Shown one piece after another: positions 1 to 7,573 of a stretch of 64,000 nucleotides of DNA. The notes below the pieces were generated by a model that was not told where the DNA came from, searched no databases, and saw nothing but the letters and a program-made list of their open reading frames with translations. Position numbers and translations under genes: made by a program. Origin of the DNA: Isoptericola sediminis (GTDB lineage: Bacteria > Actinomycetota > Actinomycetes > Actinomycetales > Cellulomonadaceae); the NCBI RefSeq assembly GCF_013085345.1, contig NZ_JABFAJ010000007.1, positions 1 to 64,000 on the forward strand. Direction: 5' to 3'. How positions within the stretch are numbered: position 1 is the first letter of the stretch; each line of letters begins with the position of its first letter.

Positions 1-49
1 AATCTGCAGGTCAGGACCGGTCCTGACCTGCAGATTTCATGCCCACAGC
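1..49. repeat. intergenic palindrome, copy 1 (cut by window edge)
   Basis: Bases 1-36 form a perfect 36-bp palindrome centred between 18 and 19. It runs straight into TTTCATGCCCACAGC. Bases 30-49 (GCAGATTTCATGCCCACAGC) are the exact reverse complement of 2785-2804, so the same 20-mer flanks the first operon in inverted orientation. The element lies 12 bp beyond the stop of the operon's last gene and could fold as a terminator there, but the other copy is not at a gene end. The left arm probably continues outside the window. Confidence 0.8.
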
Positions 50-61
50 CGAGGGCGGGGA

Positions 62-862
62 TCAGCGGAAGCGCCGGCCCTCGTCGCGGCGGTACGCCAC
101 GACGGCCAGCGTCGCGAACAGCACGGTCCAGCCGATCAGCACCGGCCACGCGCCGGCGTAGGCGTCCGCGCCGGTCAGCGCCTGCACGAGCAGGTCGCGG
201 CCGGCGCGGGTCGGGGTCCCCTGGGACAGCGTGTTCAGCCAGTCGGGGAACGCGACCGGCGGCAGGAACAGCCCGCCGGCGAAGGCCAGCGGGAACAGGA
301 CGACCTGCACGACCGGCAGCGCGGCCTTGGCCGTCAGCGAGTACCCCACGGCCATCCCCAGCAGCACGAACGGGACCGCCGTCGCCAGGATCGTCGCGAC
401 CCCGGCGAGCAGCTCGAGGAGCGTCACCGAGGCGGCGGTGAAGAACGCGCCGATGAGGATCAGCGGCACGAGACCGAACAGCGCGAAGATGGCCCCGTTG
501 AGGATCCGCGCGACCATGCGCGGTCCCGGCCCCGCCGGCAGGGAGCGCACGAACGGGTCGAACGGGAGCTGACGGTCCTCGGCCACGCCGAGGCCGTAGG
601 TGAACAGGCTCGCCGAGCAGACGGCGAAGAGGGCCAGCCCCGCGACCGCCATCGTGGCGAACACCGGGTTCTGCGCGACGTCGCTCTGCGGTACGACGAA
701 GAAGAACATCGCCAGTGCCGGGAAGAACATGTTCCCCAGCACGGCGATGGGGATGCGCACCGTCTCCAGGAACTGGAACTTCAGGTGCAGCCAGGTCATC
801 CGCACCGGGCTGACAGTGCCCGACGGCGCGACGACGGCGGGTGCGGGTGTCACGCGGGTCAT
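62..862 (-). CDS. ABC-2 type transporter permease
   Basis: 266-aa integral membrane protein with about six hydrophobic segments (roughly residues 37-59, 71-91, 120-146, 151-176, 181-204 and 238-257). This is the usual build of ABC-2 export permeases such as DrrB or NodJ. It is the last gene of a four-gene minus-strand operon, and its ATG overlaps the stop of the ATPase gene by 4 bp (859-862), so the two are surely translated together as one exporter. The substrate is not visible. Pairing with a dedicated winged-helix regulator suggests an inducible drug, lipid or antimicrobial-peptide exporter. Confidence 0.85.
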   Translation of the reverse strand: MTRVTPAPAVVAPSGTVSPVRMTWLHLKFQFLETVRIPIAVLGNMFFPALAMFFFVVPQSDVAQNPVFATMAVAGLALFAVCSASLFTYGLGVAEDRQLPFDPFVRSLPAGPGPRMVARILNGAIFALFGLVPLILIGAFFTAASVTLLELLAGVATILATAVPFVLLGMAVGYSLTAKAALPVVQVVLFPLAFAGGLFLPPVAFPDWLNTLSQGTPTRAGRDLLVQALTGADAYAGAWPVLIGWTVLFATLAVVAYRRDEGRRFR

Positions 863-1752
863 CGGTCCGCTCCTTCCAGGGAACCGGAGGCGACCATCTC
901 GGCGAACGCCTCCTCGAGGCTGGCGCCCCGGATCTGCAGGTCCGAGAACTCCACGCCCGAGGTGACGAGGTCACGGACCAGCGCGTCCGCGTCGGGCGTG
1001 TAGAGCTCCTGGGTGCCGTCGCCGCGGTGCTCGCCGCGGGACACCCCCGGCCGGTCGACCAGGTCGACCGGCGCGCGCAGCACCACGCGGCGCAGTCCCA
1101 CCCGGCGCAGGATCCCGTCCAGGGAGTCGTCCGCGCGCACCACGCCGTGGTCGATCACCACCACCCGCTCGGCCAGCGCCTGGACCTCCTCGAGGTAGTG
1201 GCTGGTCAGCAGCACGGTCCCGCCGCCGGCGTGGTACCGCCGGATCGCCTCCCACAGCACCTGCCGGGCGGTGACGTCCAGGCCAGTGGTGGGTTCGTCC
1301 AGCAGGATCACCCGGGGACGGCCGACCAGGGCCAGGGCCACGGCGAGACGCCGCTTCTGGCCGCCGGACAACGACCCGGTCTGCTTGCGTGCCTTGTCCG
1401 TGAGACCGAACTGCTCGAGCAGCTCGGCGGTCGGCATCGGGTCCGGGAAGTGCCCGCCGACGAAGTCGACCACCTCGCCGACGCGCAGGGTCGGCGGGAG
1501 GCCGGTCTCCTGCGGGGTGATGCCGAGCCCGATCCGCGACGCCGCGTCCCGCGGGTCGCCGTCGAGCAGCCGGACGCGGCCGGTGTCGGGTCGCCGCTGG
1601 CCGCTCACGAGGGACAGCAGGGTCGACTTGCCGGCCCCGTTCGGACCGAGCAGCCCGACGAGCTCGCCGGGGCCCACCTCCAGGGAGACGTCGTCCAGGG
1701 CCACGACCTCCCCGAACCGGCGGGTGACGCCGTCGACGTCGATGACGGTCAT
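859..1752 (-). CDS. ABC transporter ATP-binding protein (exporter type)
   Basis: 297 aa with a complete nucleotide-binding domain: Walker A GPNGAGKS (residues 36-43), signature LSGGQ (around 128), Walker B ILLDEP followed by TTGLD, and a switch His (LLTSHYLEE). The roughly 80-residue C-terminal extension is typical of DrrA/CcmA-like exporter ATPases. The ATG (1750-1752) overlaps the stop of the upstream regulator gene, and the stop overlaps the permease start. It powers the permease at 62-862. Confidence 0.92.
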   Translation of the reverse strand: MTVIDVDGVTRRFGEVVALDDVSLEVGPGELVGLLGPNGAGKSTLLSLVSGQRRPDTGRVRLLDGDPRDAASRIGLGITPQETGLPPTLRVGEVVDFVGGHFPDPMPTAELLEQFGLTDKARKQTGSLSGGQKRRLAVALALVGRPRVILLDEPTTGLDVTARQVLWEAIRRYHAGGGTVLLTSHYLEEVQALAERVVVIDHGVVRADDSLDGILRRVGLRRVVLRAPVDLVDRPGVSRGEHRGDGTQELYTPDADALVRDLVTSGVEFSDLQIRGASLEEAFAEMVASGSLEGADR

Positions 1753-2048
1753 GATCCGGCCCCTCTCAAGAGGTCCTGCAGGGTGGTGGTGTAGTCCTCG
1801 AAGGCCCGGCGACCGTCCGTCGTCAGGGCGAGGTAGGTGACGGGCCGACGCCCGGCGAACTCCTTGGTCTGGCGCACGTAACCCGCGTCCTCGAGCTTGC
1901 GCAGGTGCGTCGAGAGGTTACCCGCGGTCATGTCCAGCAGCTTCTGGAGCTTGGCGAAGGTGATCTCCTCGCCGGCCCGCAGCGCGGCCAGCGTGGACAC
2001 GACCCGCAGCCGCGCCGGGGCGTGGATGACGGTGTCGAGCTCGGTCAT
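1749..2048 (-). CDS. winged-helix transcriptional regulator
   Basis: 99-aa single-domain winged-helix protein. The recognition helix region reads MTAGNLSTHLRKLEDAGYV, followed by a wing with GRRPVTYLALT, as in small MarR/ArsR-like regulators that sit with ABC-2 exporters. It has no metal-binding cysteines. The ATG at 2046-2048 was chosen because it overlaps the stop of the upstream gene by 4 bp and fits the family start (helix 1 begins within ten residues). It probably represses its own operon at the repeats near 2718-2750 (inference). Confidence 0.88.
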   Translation of the reverse strand: MTELDTVIHAPARLRVVSTLAALRAGEEITFAKLQKLLDMTAGNLSTHLRKLEDAGYVRQTKEFAGRRPVTYLALTTDGRRAFEDYTTTLQDLLRGAGS

Positions 2049-2695
2049 CGCCGCGCCCCTGCCCGGCGCCGCAGGTGCAGCACCTGCCAGACCACGGTGA
2101 TCGCGAGGAACCCGCCGCCGCCGACCGTCGCCATGACGAGGTAGGTGGCGGGCATCCCCGCCATCGTCGCGACGCCCCCGGTGAGCAGGATCCAGGCCCC
2201 GAGGACGAACAGCCCGCGGTCGCCGAAGGACGCGCCCCCGGTCAGGTACATGACGCCGATGATGACGCAGGCCAACGCGTTGGACGCCAGGCCCGTGACG
2301 TCGTCGGATGCCCCGGCACGGCCGAGTCCGGCGATGACGAAGGGGTACACGCCGAACGCCAGGAACCACGTCGCCCCCCACAGGACCGTGGCCCGGTGCC
2401 CGGGGCCGCGGGTCCCGGCGGCGCGGCGCGCGCTGTGCACGATCGTGACGACGACGGCCACGGCGAGCAGGGTCCCGAAGACGACGTAGGCCACCACGCC
2501 GGGCACTCCGAGCGCGCGGGCGCTCGTCCACAGCACGAGGTAGCCGACCGCCCAGGCGATCCCCCACACGAGACAGATCAGGCGGCAGTCCGGTTCGGTG
2601 CCGCGGCGGACCCGACGCTGGGACTCCGCGATGAGATCCAGGCTCGCGGCGGGGTCGAGGGGGTGGTCGGACCGGCTGTCGGGTGCGGTGCTCAC
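2045..2695 (-). CDS. membrane protein, first gene of ABC exporter operon
   Basis: 216 aa from a GTG at 2693-2695. The N-terminal ~45 residues are polar, followed by six or so hydrophobic helices without charged motifs. I do not recognise a family beyond actinobacterial membrane proteins co-transcribed with a small HTH regulator. An in-frame start at 2806 would add 37 unlikely Cys-rich residues and run through the promoter-like AT-rich stretch, so the GTG is preferred. Its stop overlaps the regulator's ATG, placing it in the same operon. It may be a sensor or accessory subunit of the exporter, but this is only inference. Confidence 0.75.
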   Translation of the reverse strand: MSTAPDSRSDHPLDPAASLDLIAESQRRVRRGTEPDCRLICLVWGIAWAVGYLVLWTSARALGVPGVVAYVVFGTLLAVAVVVTIVHSARRAAGTRGPGHRATVLWGATWFLAFGVYPFVIAGLGRAGASDDVTGLASNALACVIIGVMYLTGGASFGDRGLFVLGAWILLTGGVATMAGMPATYLVMATVGGGGFLAITVVWQVLHLRRRAGARR

Positions 2696-2717
2696 GGTGG
2701 CTCCGGTGCTCTCGATG

Positions 2718-2750
2718 AGGTTTGCAGTACAAACTACTTTGCAGTGTGCC
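2718..2750 (-). promoter_or_regulatory. AT-rich promoter/operator with TTTGCAGT repeats
   Basis: An island of A/T in otherwise GC-rich DNA, 25-55 bp upstream of the first gene of the exporter operon. TTTGCAGT occurs twice (2721-2728 and 2738-2745), 17 bp apart. GTTTG/CAAAC (2720-2724 and 2730-2734) forms an inverted repeat round the first copy. This is the most likely operator for the winged-helix protein encoded in the operon. Confidence 0.55.
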
Positions 2751-2784
2751 ACCGGTTCCAGGAACGCACAAGACCCCACCGACC

Positions 2785-2846
2785 GCTGTGGGCATGAAAT
2801 CTGCACCTCCGACCCGCGGTGGGGCCGCAGATCTCATGCCCACAGC
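2785..2846. repeat. intergenic palindrome, copy 2
   Basis: Arms 2785-2804 (GCTGTGGGCATGAAATCTGC) and 2827-2846 are inverted with one mismatch, enclosing 22 nt that contain CCGCGG. The arm sequence is identical to that of the element at 1-49, but the loop differs. It lies between two divergent genes, upstream of both, so it cannot be a simple terminator. Confidence 0.8.
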
Positions 2847-2874
2847 GAAGGGTGGGCGCGCTTAGGCTGGGCCG

Positions 2875-3711
2875 GTGAGCGCACCACGACCCGCCGTGAA
2901 GGACCGTTGGACGCCGCCGGCGCCCGCCGCGCCGGCCCGCACACCGAGGGACCGCCGCCGGACCGGCGCCGAGATCTGGCTCGTCCTGGGCCTCAGCCTC
3001 GGCCAGAGCGCGATCTACGCGCTGGTCAACATCGTCGCCCGGCTGACCTCCGGCACGGCGCTGGCCGAGCAGTCGGCGACGCTCAACGCCTCGCGGTCGG
3101 CGCGCCCGTACCTCGACCTGACGTACCAGCTGCTCGGCATCGCGTTCGCGGTGCTGCCCGTCGCCCTGGCCCTGTACCTGCTGAGCGCCCGCGGCCCGGG
3201 GACCCTGCGCCGGATCGGCCTCGACGCGGCCCGCCCCGGCCGGGACACCGCATGGGGGTTCGCCCTCGCGGCGGCCATCGGCATCCCCGGGCTGGCGTTC
3301 TACACCCTCGGGCGGTTCCTGGGGATCACCGTCGAGATCCAGGCCAGCGCGCTCGAGGACTACTGGTGGACCGTCCCGGTCCTCATGCTGGCCGCGCTGC
3401 AGAACGGGCTGCTGGAGGAGGTGATCGCCGTGGCCTACCTGCACGAACGCACGAGCGACCTCGGCTGGCACCGCGTGACGTTCGTCGTGGCCAGCGCACT
3501 GCTGCGCGGTTCCTACCACCTGTACCAGGGCATCGGCCCGTTCTTCGGCAACATGGTCATGGGCGTCGTCTTCGCCTGGTTCTACACCTCACGCTGGGGA
3601 CGGCAGCGCGTGCTGCCCCTGGTGATCGCGCACACCCTGCTCGACGTCGTCGCCTTCGTCGGGTACGCGTTCCTGCCGGCCGACTGGCTCGCCGCGCTCG
3701 GCGTCGGCTGA
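2875..3711 (+). CDS. CPBP family intramembrane metalloprotease-like protein
   Basis: 278-aa multi-pass membrane protein of the CPBP (Abi/CAAX-protease-like) family. The diagnostic region is near residue 180 (LLEEVIAVAYL), with later motifs FFGNMVMGVVFAW and VIAHTLLDVVAFV, matching the EE, F/N and H motifs of the glutamate/His metal site. The canonical Arg after EExxx is replaced by Val, common in actinobacterial members. The start is a GTG whose -10-like TAGGCT (2863-2868) ends 6 nt upstream, giving a leaderless mRNA; no Shine-Dalgarno is present. The substrate is unknown. Confidence 0.85.
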   Translation: MSAPRPAVKDRWTPPAPAAPARTPRDRRRTGAEIWLVLGLSLGQSAIYALVNIVARLTSGTALAEQSATLNASRSARPYLDLTYQLLGIAFAVLPVALALYLLSARGPGTLRRIGLDAARPGRDTAWGFALAAAIGIPGLAFYTLGRFLGITVEIQASALEDYWWTVPVLMLAALQNGLLEEVIAVAYLHERTSDLGWHRVTFVVASALLRGSYHLYQGIGPFFGNMVMGVVFAWFYTSRWGRQRVLPLVIAHTLLDVVAFVGYAFLPADWLAALGVG

Positions 3712-3768
3712 CGGCGGACCGCCGGGCGGGAGCGGCACGGGGCCGCGCCCACCCGACGGGTCACCGGG

Positions 3769-5448
3769 TCAGGCCGTCGCCAGCGAGACCCGGCGTCGCG
3801 CCTGCTCGGCCGGGTCCGGCACCGGCAACGAGGCCAGCAGCCGGCGGGTGTAGTCCTCCGACGGCGACCCCAGCACCTCCGCGCCGGTCCCGGACTCGAC
3901 GAGCCGGCCGCGGTAGAGCACCGCGATCCGGTCGGCGAGCAGGTCCACGACCGCGAGGTCGTGCGAGACGAAGAGGCAGGCGAAACCGAGCTCGGCCTGC
4001 AGGTCGGCGAACAGCTCCAGGACCCGGGCCTGCACCGAGACGTCGAGGGCCGAGGTGGGCTCGTCCGCCACCAGCAGCTCCGGGTCCAGCGCCAGGCCGC
4101 GCGCCAGGGACGCCCGCTGACGCTGCCCGCCGGACAGCTCGTGCGGGTAGCGGTCGCCGTAGGAGCGCGGGAGCTGGACGGCCTCCAGCAGCTCGTCCAC
4201 CCGGCCACGTGCCGCCGCGGGCGACGCGGCCCGGCCGTGCACGACCAGCGGCTCGGCCACGCACTCGGCGATCGTCAGCAGCGGGTTGAACGACGTCGCC
4301 GGGTCCTGGAAGACGAACCCGAGCCGCGGCCGCATGCCGGCGAGGGCACGGCCCCTGGCACCGCGCATCTCCGTGCCCAGCACCCGCAGCGACCCGCTGG
4401 TGACGGGCTGCAGCCCGGCCACGGCCCGGGCGATGGTCGTCTTGCCCGAACCGGACTCCCCCACCAGCCCCAGGACCTCACCGGGCCGGATCGTCAGGGA
4501 CACGTCGTCGACCGCGGTGAAGCCCGGACGCCGGAACCTGCCCGGGTAGGTGATGGTCAGGTGCTCGGCCCGCACGACCGGCTCGCCGTCGGCCCATCCC
4601 TCGGGCCGGGACGCCGCCCGGGCCTCGGCGCGCGCGGTGCCCTCGCCGACCCGTGGCACCGCCCCGAGCAGCGTCCGGGTGTACTCGGCCTGCGGGTCGG
4701 CGAAGAGCTCCTGCACGGGAGCCTCCTCGACCACATGGCCCTGGTACATCACGGCGACCCGGTCGGCCAGGTCCGCCACCACGCCCATGTTGTGGGTGAT
4801 GAGCACGATCGCCGTCCCGGTCTCGTCCCGCAGCCGCCGCAGCAGGTCCAGGATCTCCGCCTGGACGGTGACGTCGAGCGCCGTCGTCGGCTCGTCGGCC
4901 ACGATCAGCCCGGGGTCGAGGACCAGCGCCATGGCGATGACGACACGCTGCTTCTGACCGCCGGAGAACTGGTGCGGGTAGTGGTCGACGCGCTGCTCGG
5001 GATCCGGGATCCCGACGGTCCGCAGCACCTCGACCGCCCGCCGCCGCGCCTCCTTCGCCGAGACCTTGCCGTGGGCACGCAACCCCTCGGCGATCTGCCA
5101 GCCGACCGTGTAGACCGGGTTCAGCGCCGTGGAGGGCTCCTGGAACACCATGGCGACGTCGCGGCCGCGCACCCGGCGCAGCTCCGCGCCGGACACGTGC
5201 ACGACGTCGGTCTGCGCGCCGTCGTGCCCGCTGAGCACGACCGCTCCGCTCGCCGTGGCCGTCTCCGGCAGCAGGCCGAGGATGGTCTTCGCCGTCACGG
5301 TCTTGCCCGACCCGGACTCGCCGACGATCGCGAGCACCTCGCCCGGGGCGACGTCGAGGCTGACGCCGTCGACGGCCCGCACCGGGCCGGCGTCGGTGGC
5401 GAACGAGACCGCGAGGTCCTCGATGTGCGCGACGCGCGACGTGCTCAT
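3769..5448 (-). CDS. fused double ATPase of peptide ABC importer (DppD-DppF type)
   Basis: 559 aa with two complete ABC domains in tandem, each with GESGSGKT Walker A, an SGGQ signature (FSGGQKQR, then LSGGQRQR) and DEPT(T/S)ALD Walker B. This is the oligo/dipeptide and nickel class in which DppD and DppF are fused. The ATG (5446-5448) overlaps the stop of the upstream permease by 4 bp and starts just before the first beta strand. The frame stays open far upstream, but that part antisense-codes nothing plausible and belongs to the permease region. It energises peptide import with the two permeases and the binding lipoprotein upstream. Confidence 0.93.
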   Translation of the reverse strand: MSTSRVAHIEDLAVSFATDAGPVRAVDGVSLDVAPGEVLAIVGESGSGKTVTAKTILGLLPETATASGAVVLSGHDGAQTDVVHVSGAELRRVRGRDVAMVFQEPSTALNPVYTVGWQIAEGLRAHGKVSAKEARRRAVEVLRTVGIPDPEQRVDHYPHQFSGGQKQRVVIAMALVLDPGLIVADEPTTALDVTVQAEILDLLRRLRDETGTAIVLITHNMGVVADLADRVAVMYQGHVVEEAPVQELFADPQAEYTRTLLGAVPRVGEGTARAEARAASRPEGWADGEPVVRAEHLTITYPGRFRRPGFTAVDDVSLTIRPGEVLGLVGESGSGKTTIARAVAGLQPVTSGSLRVLGTEMRGARGRALAGMRPRLGFVFQDPATSFNPLLTIAECVAEPLVVHGRAASPAAARGRVDELLEAVQLPRSYGDRYPHELSGGQRQRASLARGLALDPELLVADEPTSALDVSVQARVLELFADLQAELGFACLFVSHDLAVVDLLADRIAVLYRGRLVESGTGAEVLGSPSEDYTRRLLASLPVPDPAEQARRRVSLATA

Positions 5449-6515
5449 GACTCCTCCTTCGACGGGCCGGTGGTCCCGGCGTCGGCGTCCGACCCGGCGT
5501 CCACCGACGTGGCGGCCACCGCGCCGGCGACCTTGCGCGACCGGGACCGCACCCGCAGCCGCGGGTCGGCCAGGTCGTTGAGGGACTCGCCCACGAGCGT
5601 CATCCCCATGGCGGCCAGCACGATCGCCAGACCGGGGAACAGCGCCGTCCACCAGATGCCCGAGGTGACGTCCGCGACCGCCCGCTGCAGGTCGTAGCCC
5701 CACTCGGCGGCGGCCGTCGGTTCGATGCCGAACCCGAGGAAGCCCAGCCCCGCCAGGGTCAGGATGCCCTCGGAGGCGTTCAACGTGACGATGAGCGGCA
5801 GGGTGCGCACCGAGTTGCGCAGCACGTGGCGGGTCATGATCCGCCGGTGCGGCGTGCCCAGGACACGAGCGGCGTCGACGAACGCCTCCCCCTTGATGCG
5901 GACCACCTCGGCCCGCACCACGCGGAAGTACTGCGGCACGAACACCACCGTGATCGACAGCGCGGCCGCGAGGACGCCGCCCCACATGCTCGACTGGCCG
6001 CCCGAGATGACGATGGCGAGCAGGATCGCCAGCAGCAGGGACGGGAAGGCGTACACGGCGTCGGCGACGAGCACGAGCACCCGGTCCGCCCAGCCGCCGA
6101 AGTAGCCCGAGACCAGACCGAGCAGCACGCCGACGACGATGGACGCCGTCACCGCGACGATGACGACGAGCAGCGCCGTCTGCGCGCCCCACACCACCCG
6201 GGAGAGCACGTCGTACCCGCCGACGGTGGTGCCGAACCAGTGCTCGGCGCTCGGGGGCTGCTGGGCGCCGAAGGCGCCCTCCGGGGTGCGCAGCTGGGAC
6301 CAGCCGTACGGCGCGATCCAGCGGGCACCGACGGCGGTGACCACGAACACGGCGCACAGCACCAGCCCCGTGACGAGCATGCCGCGCTGGAGGCCGACGC
6401 TCTGGCGCACCTGGTGCACGACGGGCAGTCGCTTGAACCACGCGCCGCGCCCCTGCAGGTGCTCGGGCGCGGCCGGTACCGGGGGCGGGGCCCCCTGGGT
6501 CTCCGGGGCGGTCAT
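5445..6515 (-). CDS. peptide ABC transporter permease (DppC type)
   Basis: 356 aa. It has a cytoplasmic N-terminal tail of about 60 residues, a first TM helix (GMLVTGLVLCAVFVVTAV), a periplasmic loop and a BPD_transp_1 core. The EAA loop reads DAARVLGTPHRRIMTRHVLRN, the contact with the ATPase. The C-terminal cytoplasmic tail is long. The start ATG (6513-6515) shares one base with the stop of the DppB-type gene, and its stop overlaps the ATPase start, so all are translationally coupled. Confidence 0.92.
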   Translation of the reverse strand: MTAPETQGAPPPVPAAPEHLQGRGAWFKRLPVVHQVRQSVGLQRGMLVTGLVLCAVFVVTAVGARWIAPYGWSQLRTPEGAFGAQQPPSAEHWFGTTVGGYDVLSRVVWGAQTALLVVIVAVTASIVVGVLLGLVSGYFGGWADRVLVLVADAVYAFPSLLLAILLAIVISGGQSSMWGGVLAAALSITVVFVPQYFRVVRAEVVRIKGEAFVDAARVLGTPHRRIMTRHVLRNSVRTLPLIVTLNASEGILTLAGLGFLGFGIEPTAAAEWGYDLQRAVADVTSGIWWTALFPGLAIVLAAMGMTLVGESLNDLADPRLRVRSRSRKVAGAVAATSVDAGSDADAGTTGPSKEES

Positions 6516-7558
6516 CAGTACCTCACTCTCGGGTCGACGAGGGCGGCGATCACGTCCACCAGGAAGTTCGTCACCGCGACGATGACGGCCATGACCACGA
6601 CGATCCCCTGGACGGCCACGAAGTCGCGGGCCTGCAGGTACTCGGAGAGCTGGAAGCCGAGGCCGCGCCACTCGAAGGTGGTCTCGGTGAGCACCGCGCC
6701 CACCAGGAGCATGGCGATCTGCATGCCCGCGACGGTGATGATCGGGATGAGCGCGGGACGCCACGCGTGCGCGGTGACCAGGCGCCGCTCCTTCACGCCG
6801 CGGGACCGGGCGGAGACGACGAACTCGGTGCCCAGCGTGCTGATCATGTTGGTGCGCACCAGCCGCAGGAACACCCCGGCCGTGAGCAGGCCGAGCGCCA
6901 GCGACGGCAGGACGGCGTGCGAGAGCACGTCGAGCAGGACGGCGGGGTCCCCGGTGGCGAGGGCGTCGACGACCATGAAGCCCGAGTCGGCACCCGCCTT
7001 GCGCATCTCGATCTCCCCGGCGGTCGAGACCCGGCCCGCGACCGGGAACCAGCCGAGCCAGACGGAGAAGATCAGCTTCAGCAGCAGACCGGCGAAGAAG
7101 ACCGGCGTCGCGTAGGCGAGGATCGCCAGGACGCGCAGCACGGCGTCGGGCAGCAGGTCGCGCCGGTAGGCGGCGATCATGCCGAACGGTACGCCGAGGA
7201 CGAGCGCGACCAGCACGGCGTACGTGCTCAGCTCGAGCGTCGCCGCGCCGTAGGTGGTGAGCACCTCGGTGACGGGCCGGTTGTCGCTGATGGTGGTGCC
7301 GAAGTCGCCGGTGAGGATCCCCGAGAGGTACTCCCAGTACTGCACGAGGATCGGCCGGTCGTACCCGGCGGCCTGGATGCGTTCGGCGAGCTGGTCGGGG
7401 GTGAGACGACCGCCGAGGGCGGCCGTGATCGGGTCACCCGTGGCGCGCATGAGCACGAACACGGTGGTGACCAGGATGAAGACGGTCGGGATGATGAGCA
7501 GGAAGCGCACCAGGACGTACCGCCCCAGTGCGCTTCCTGCCGTCGGTGATGCAGCCAC
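6515..7558 (-). CDS. peptide ABC transporter permease (DppB type)
   Basis: 347 aa. N-terminal TM helix near residues 15-35, the conserved DppB periplasmic segment (GDPITAALGGRLTPDQ...), five further helices, and an EAA-like loop VVSARSRGVKERRLVTAHAWRPALIPI. Length and layout are normal for the family. It starts 15 bp downstream of the binding-protein gene and partners the DppC-type permease that follows. Confidence 0.92.
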   Translation of the reverse strand: MAASPTAGSALGRYVLVRFLLIIPTVFILVTTVFVLMRATGDPITAALGGRLTPDQLAERIQAAGYDRPILVQYWEYLSGILTGDFGTTISDNRPVTEVLTTYGAATLELSTYAVLVALVLGVPFGMIAAYRRDLLPDAVLRVLAILAYATPVFFAGLLLKLIFSVWLGWFPVAGRVSTAGEIEMRKAGADSGFMVVDALATGDPAVLLDVLSHAVLPSLALGLLTAGVFLRLVRTNMISTLGTEFVVSARSRGVKERRLVTAHAWRPALIPIITVAGMQIAMLLVGAVLTETTFEWRGLGFQLSEYLQARDFVAVQGIVVVMAVIVAVTNFLVDVIAALVDPRVRY

Positions 7559-7573
7559 GGACAGGGTCCTCGA

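Noticed and set aside
3769-6441. Reading the double ATPase gene as an 890-aa protein starting at 6441
   Set aside because: The extra N-terminal 330 residues are Arg/Gly-rich antisense-like sequence overlapping the DppC-type permease in another frame. The ATG at 5448 with a 4-bp overlap is the real start.
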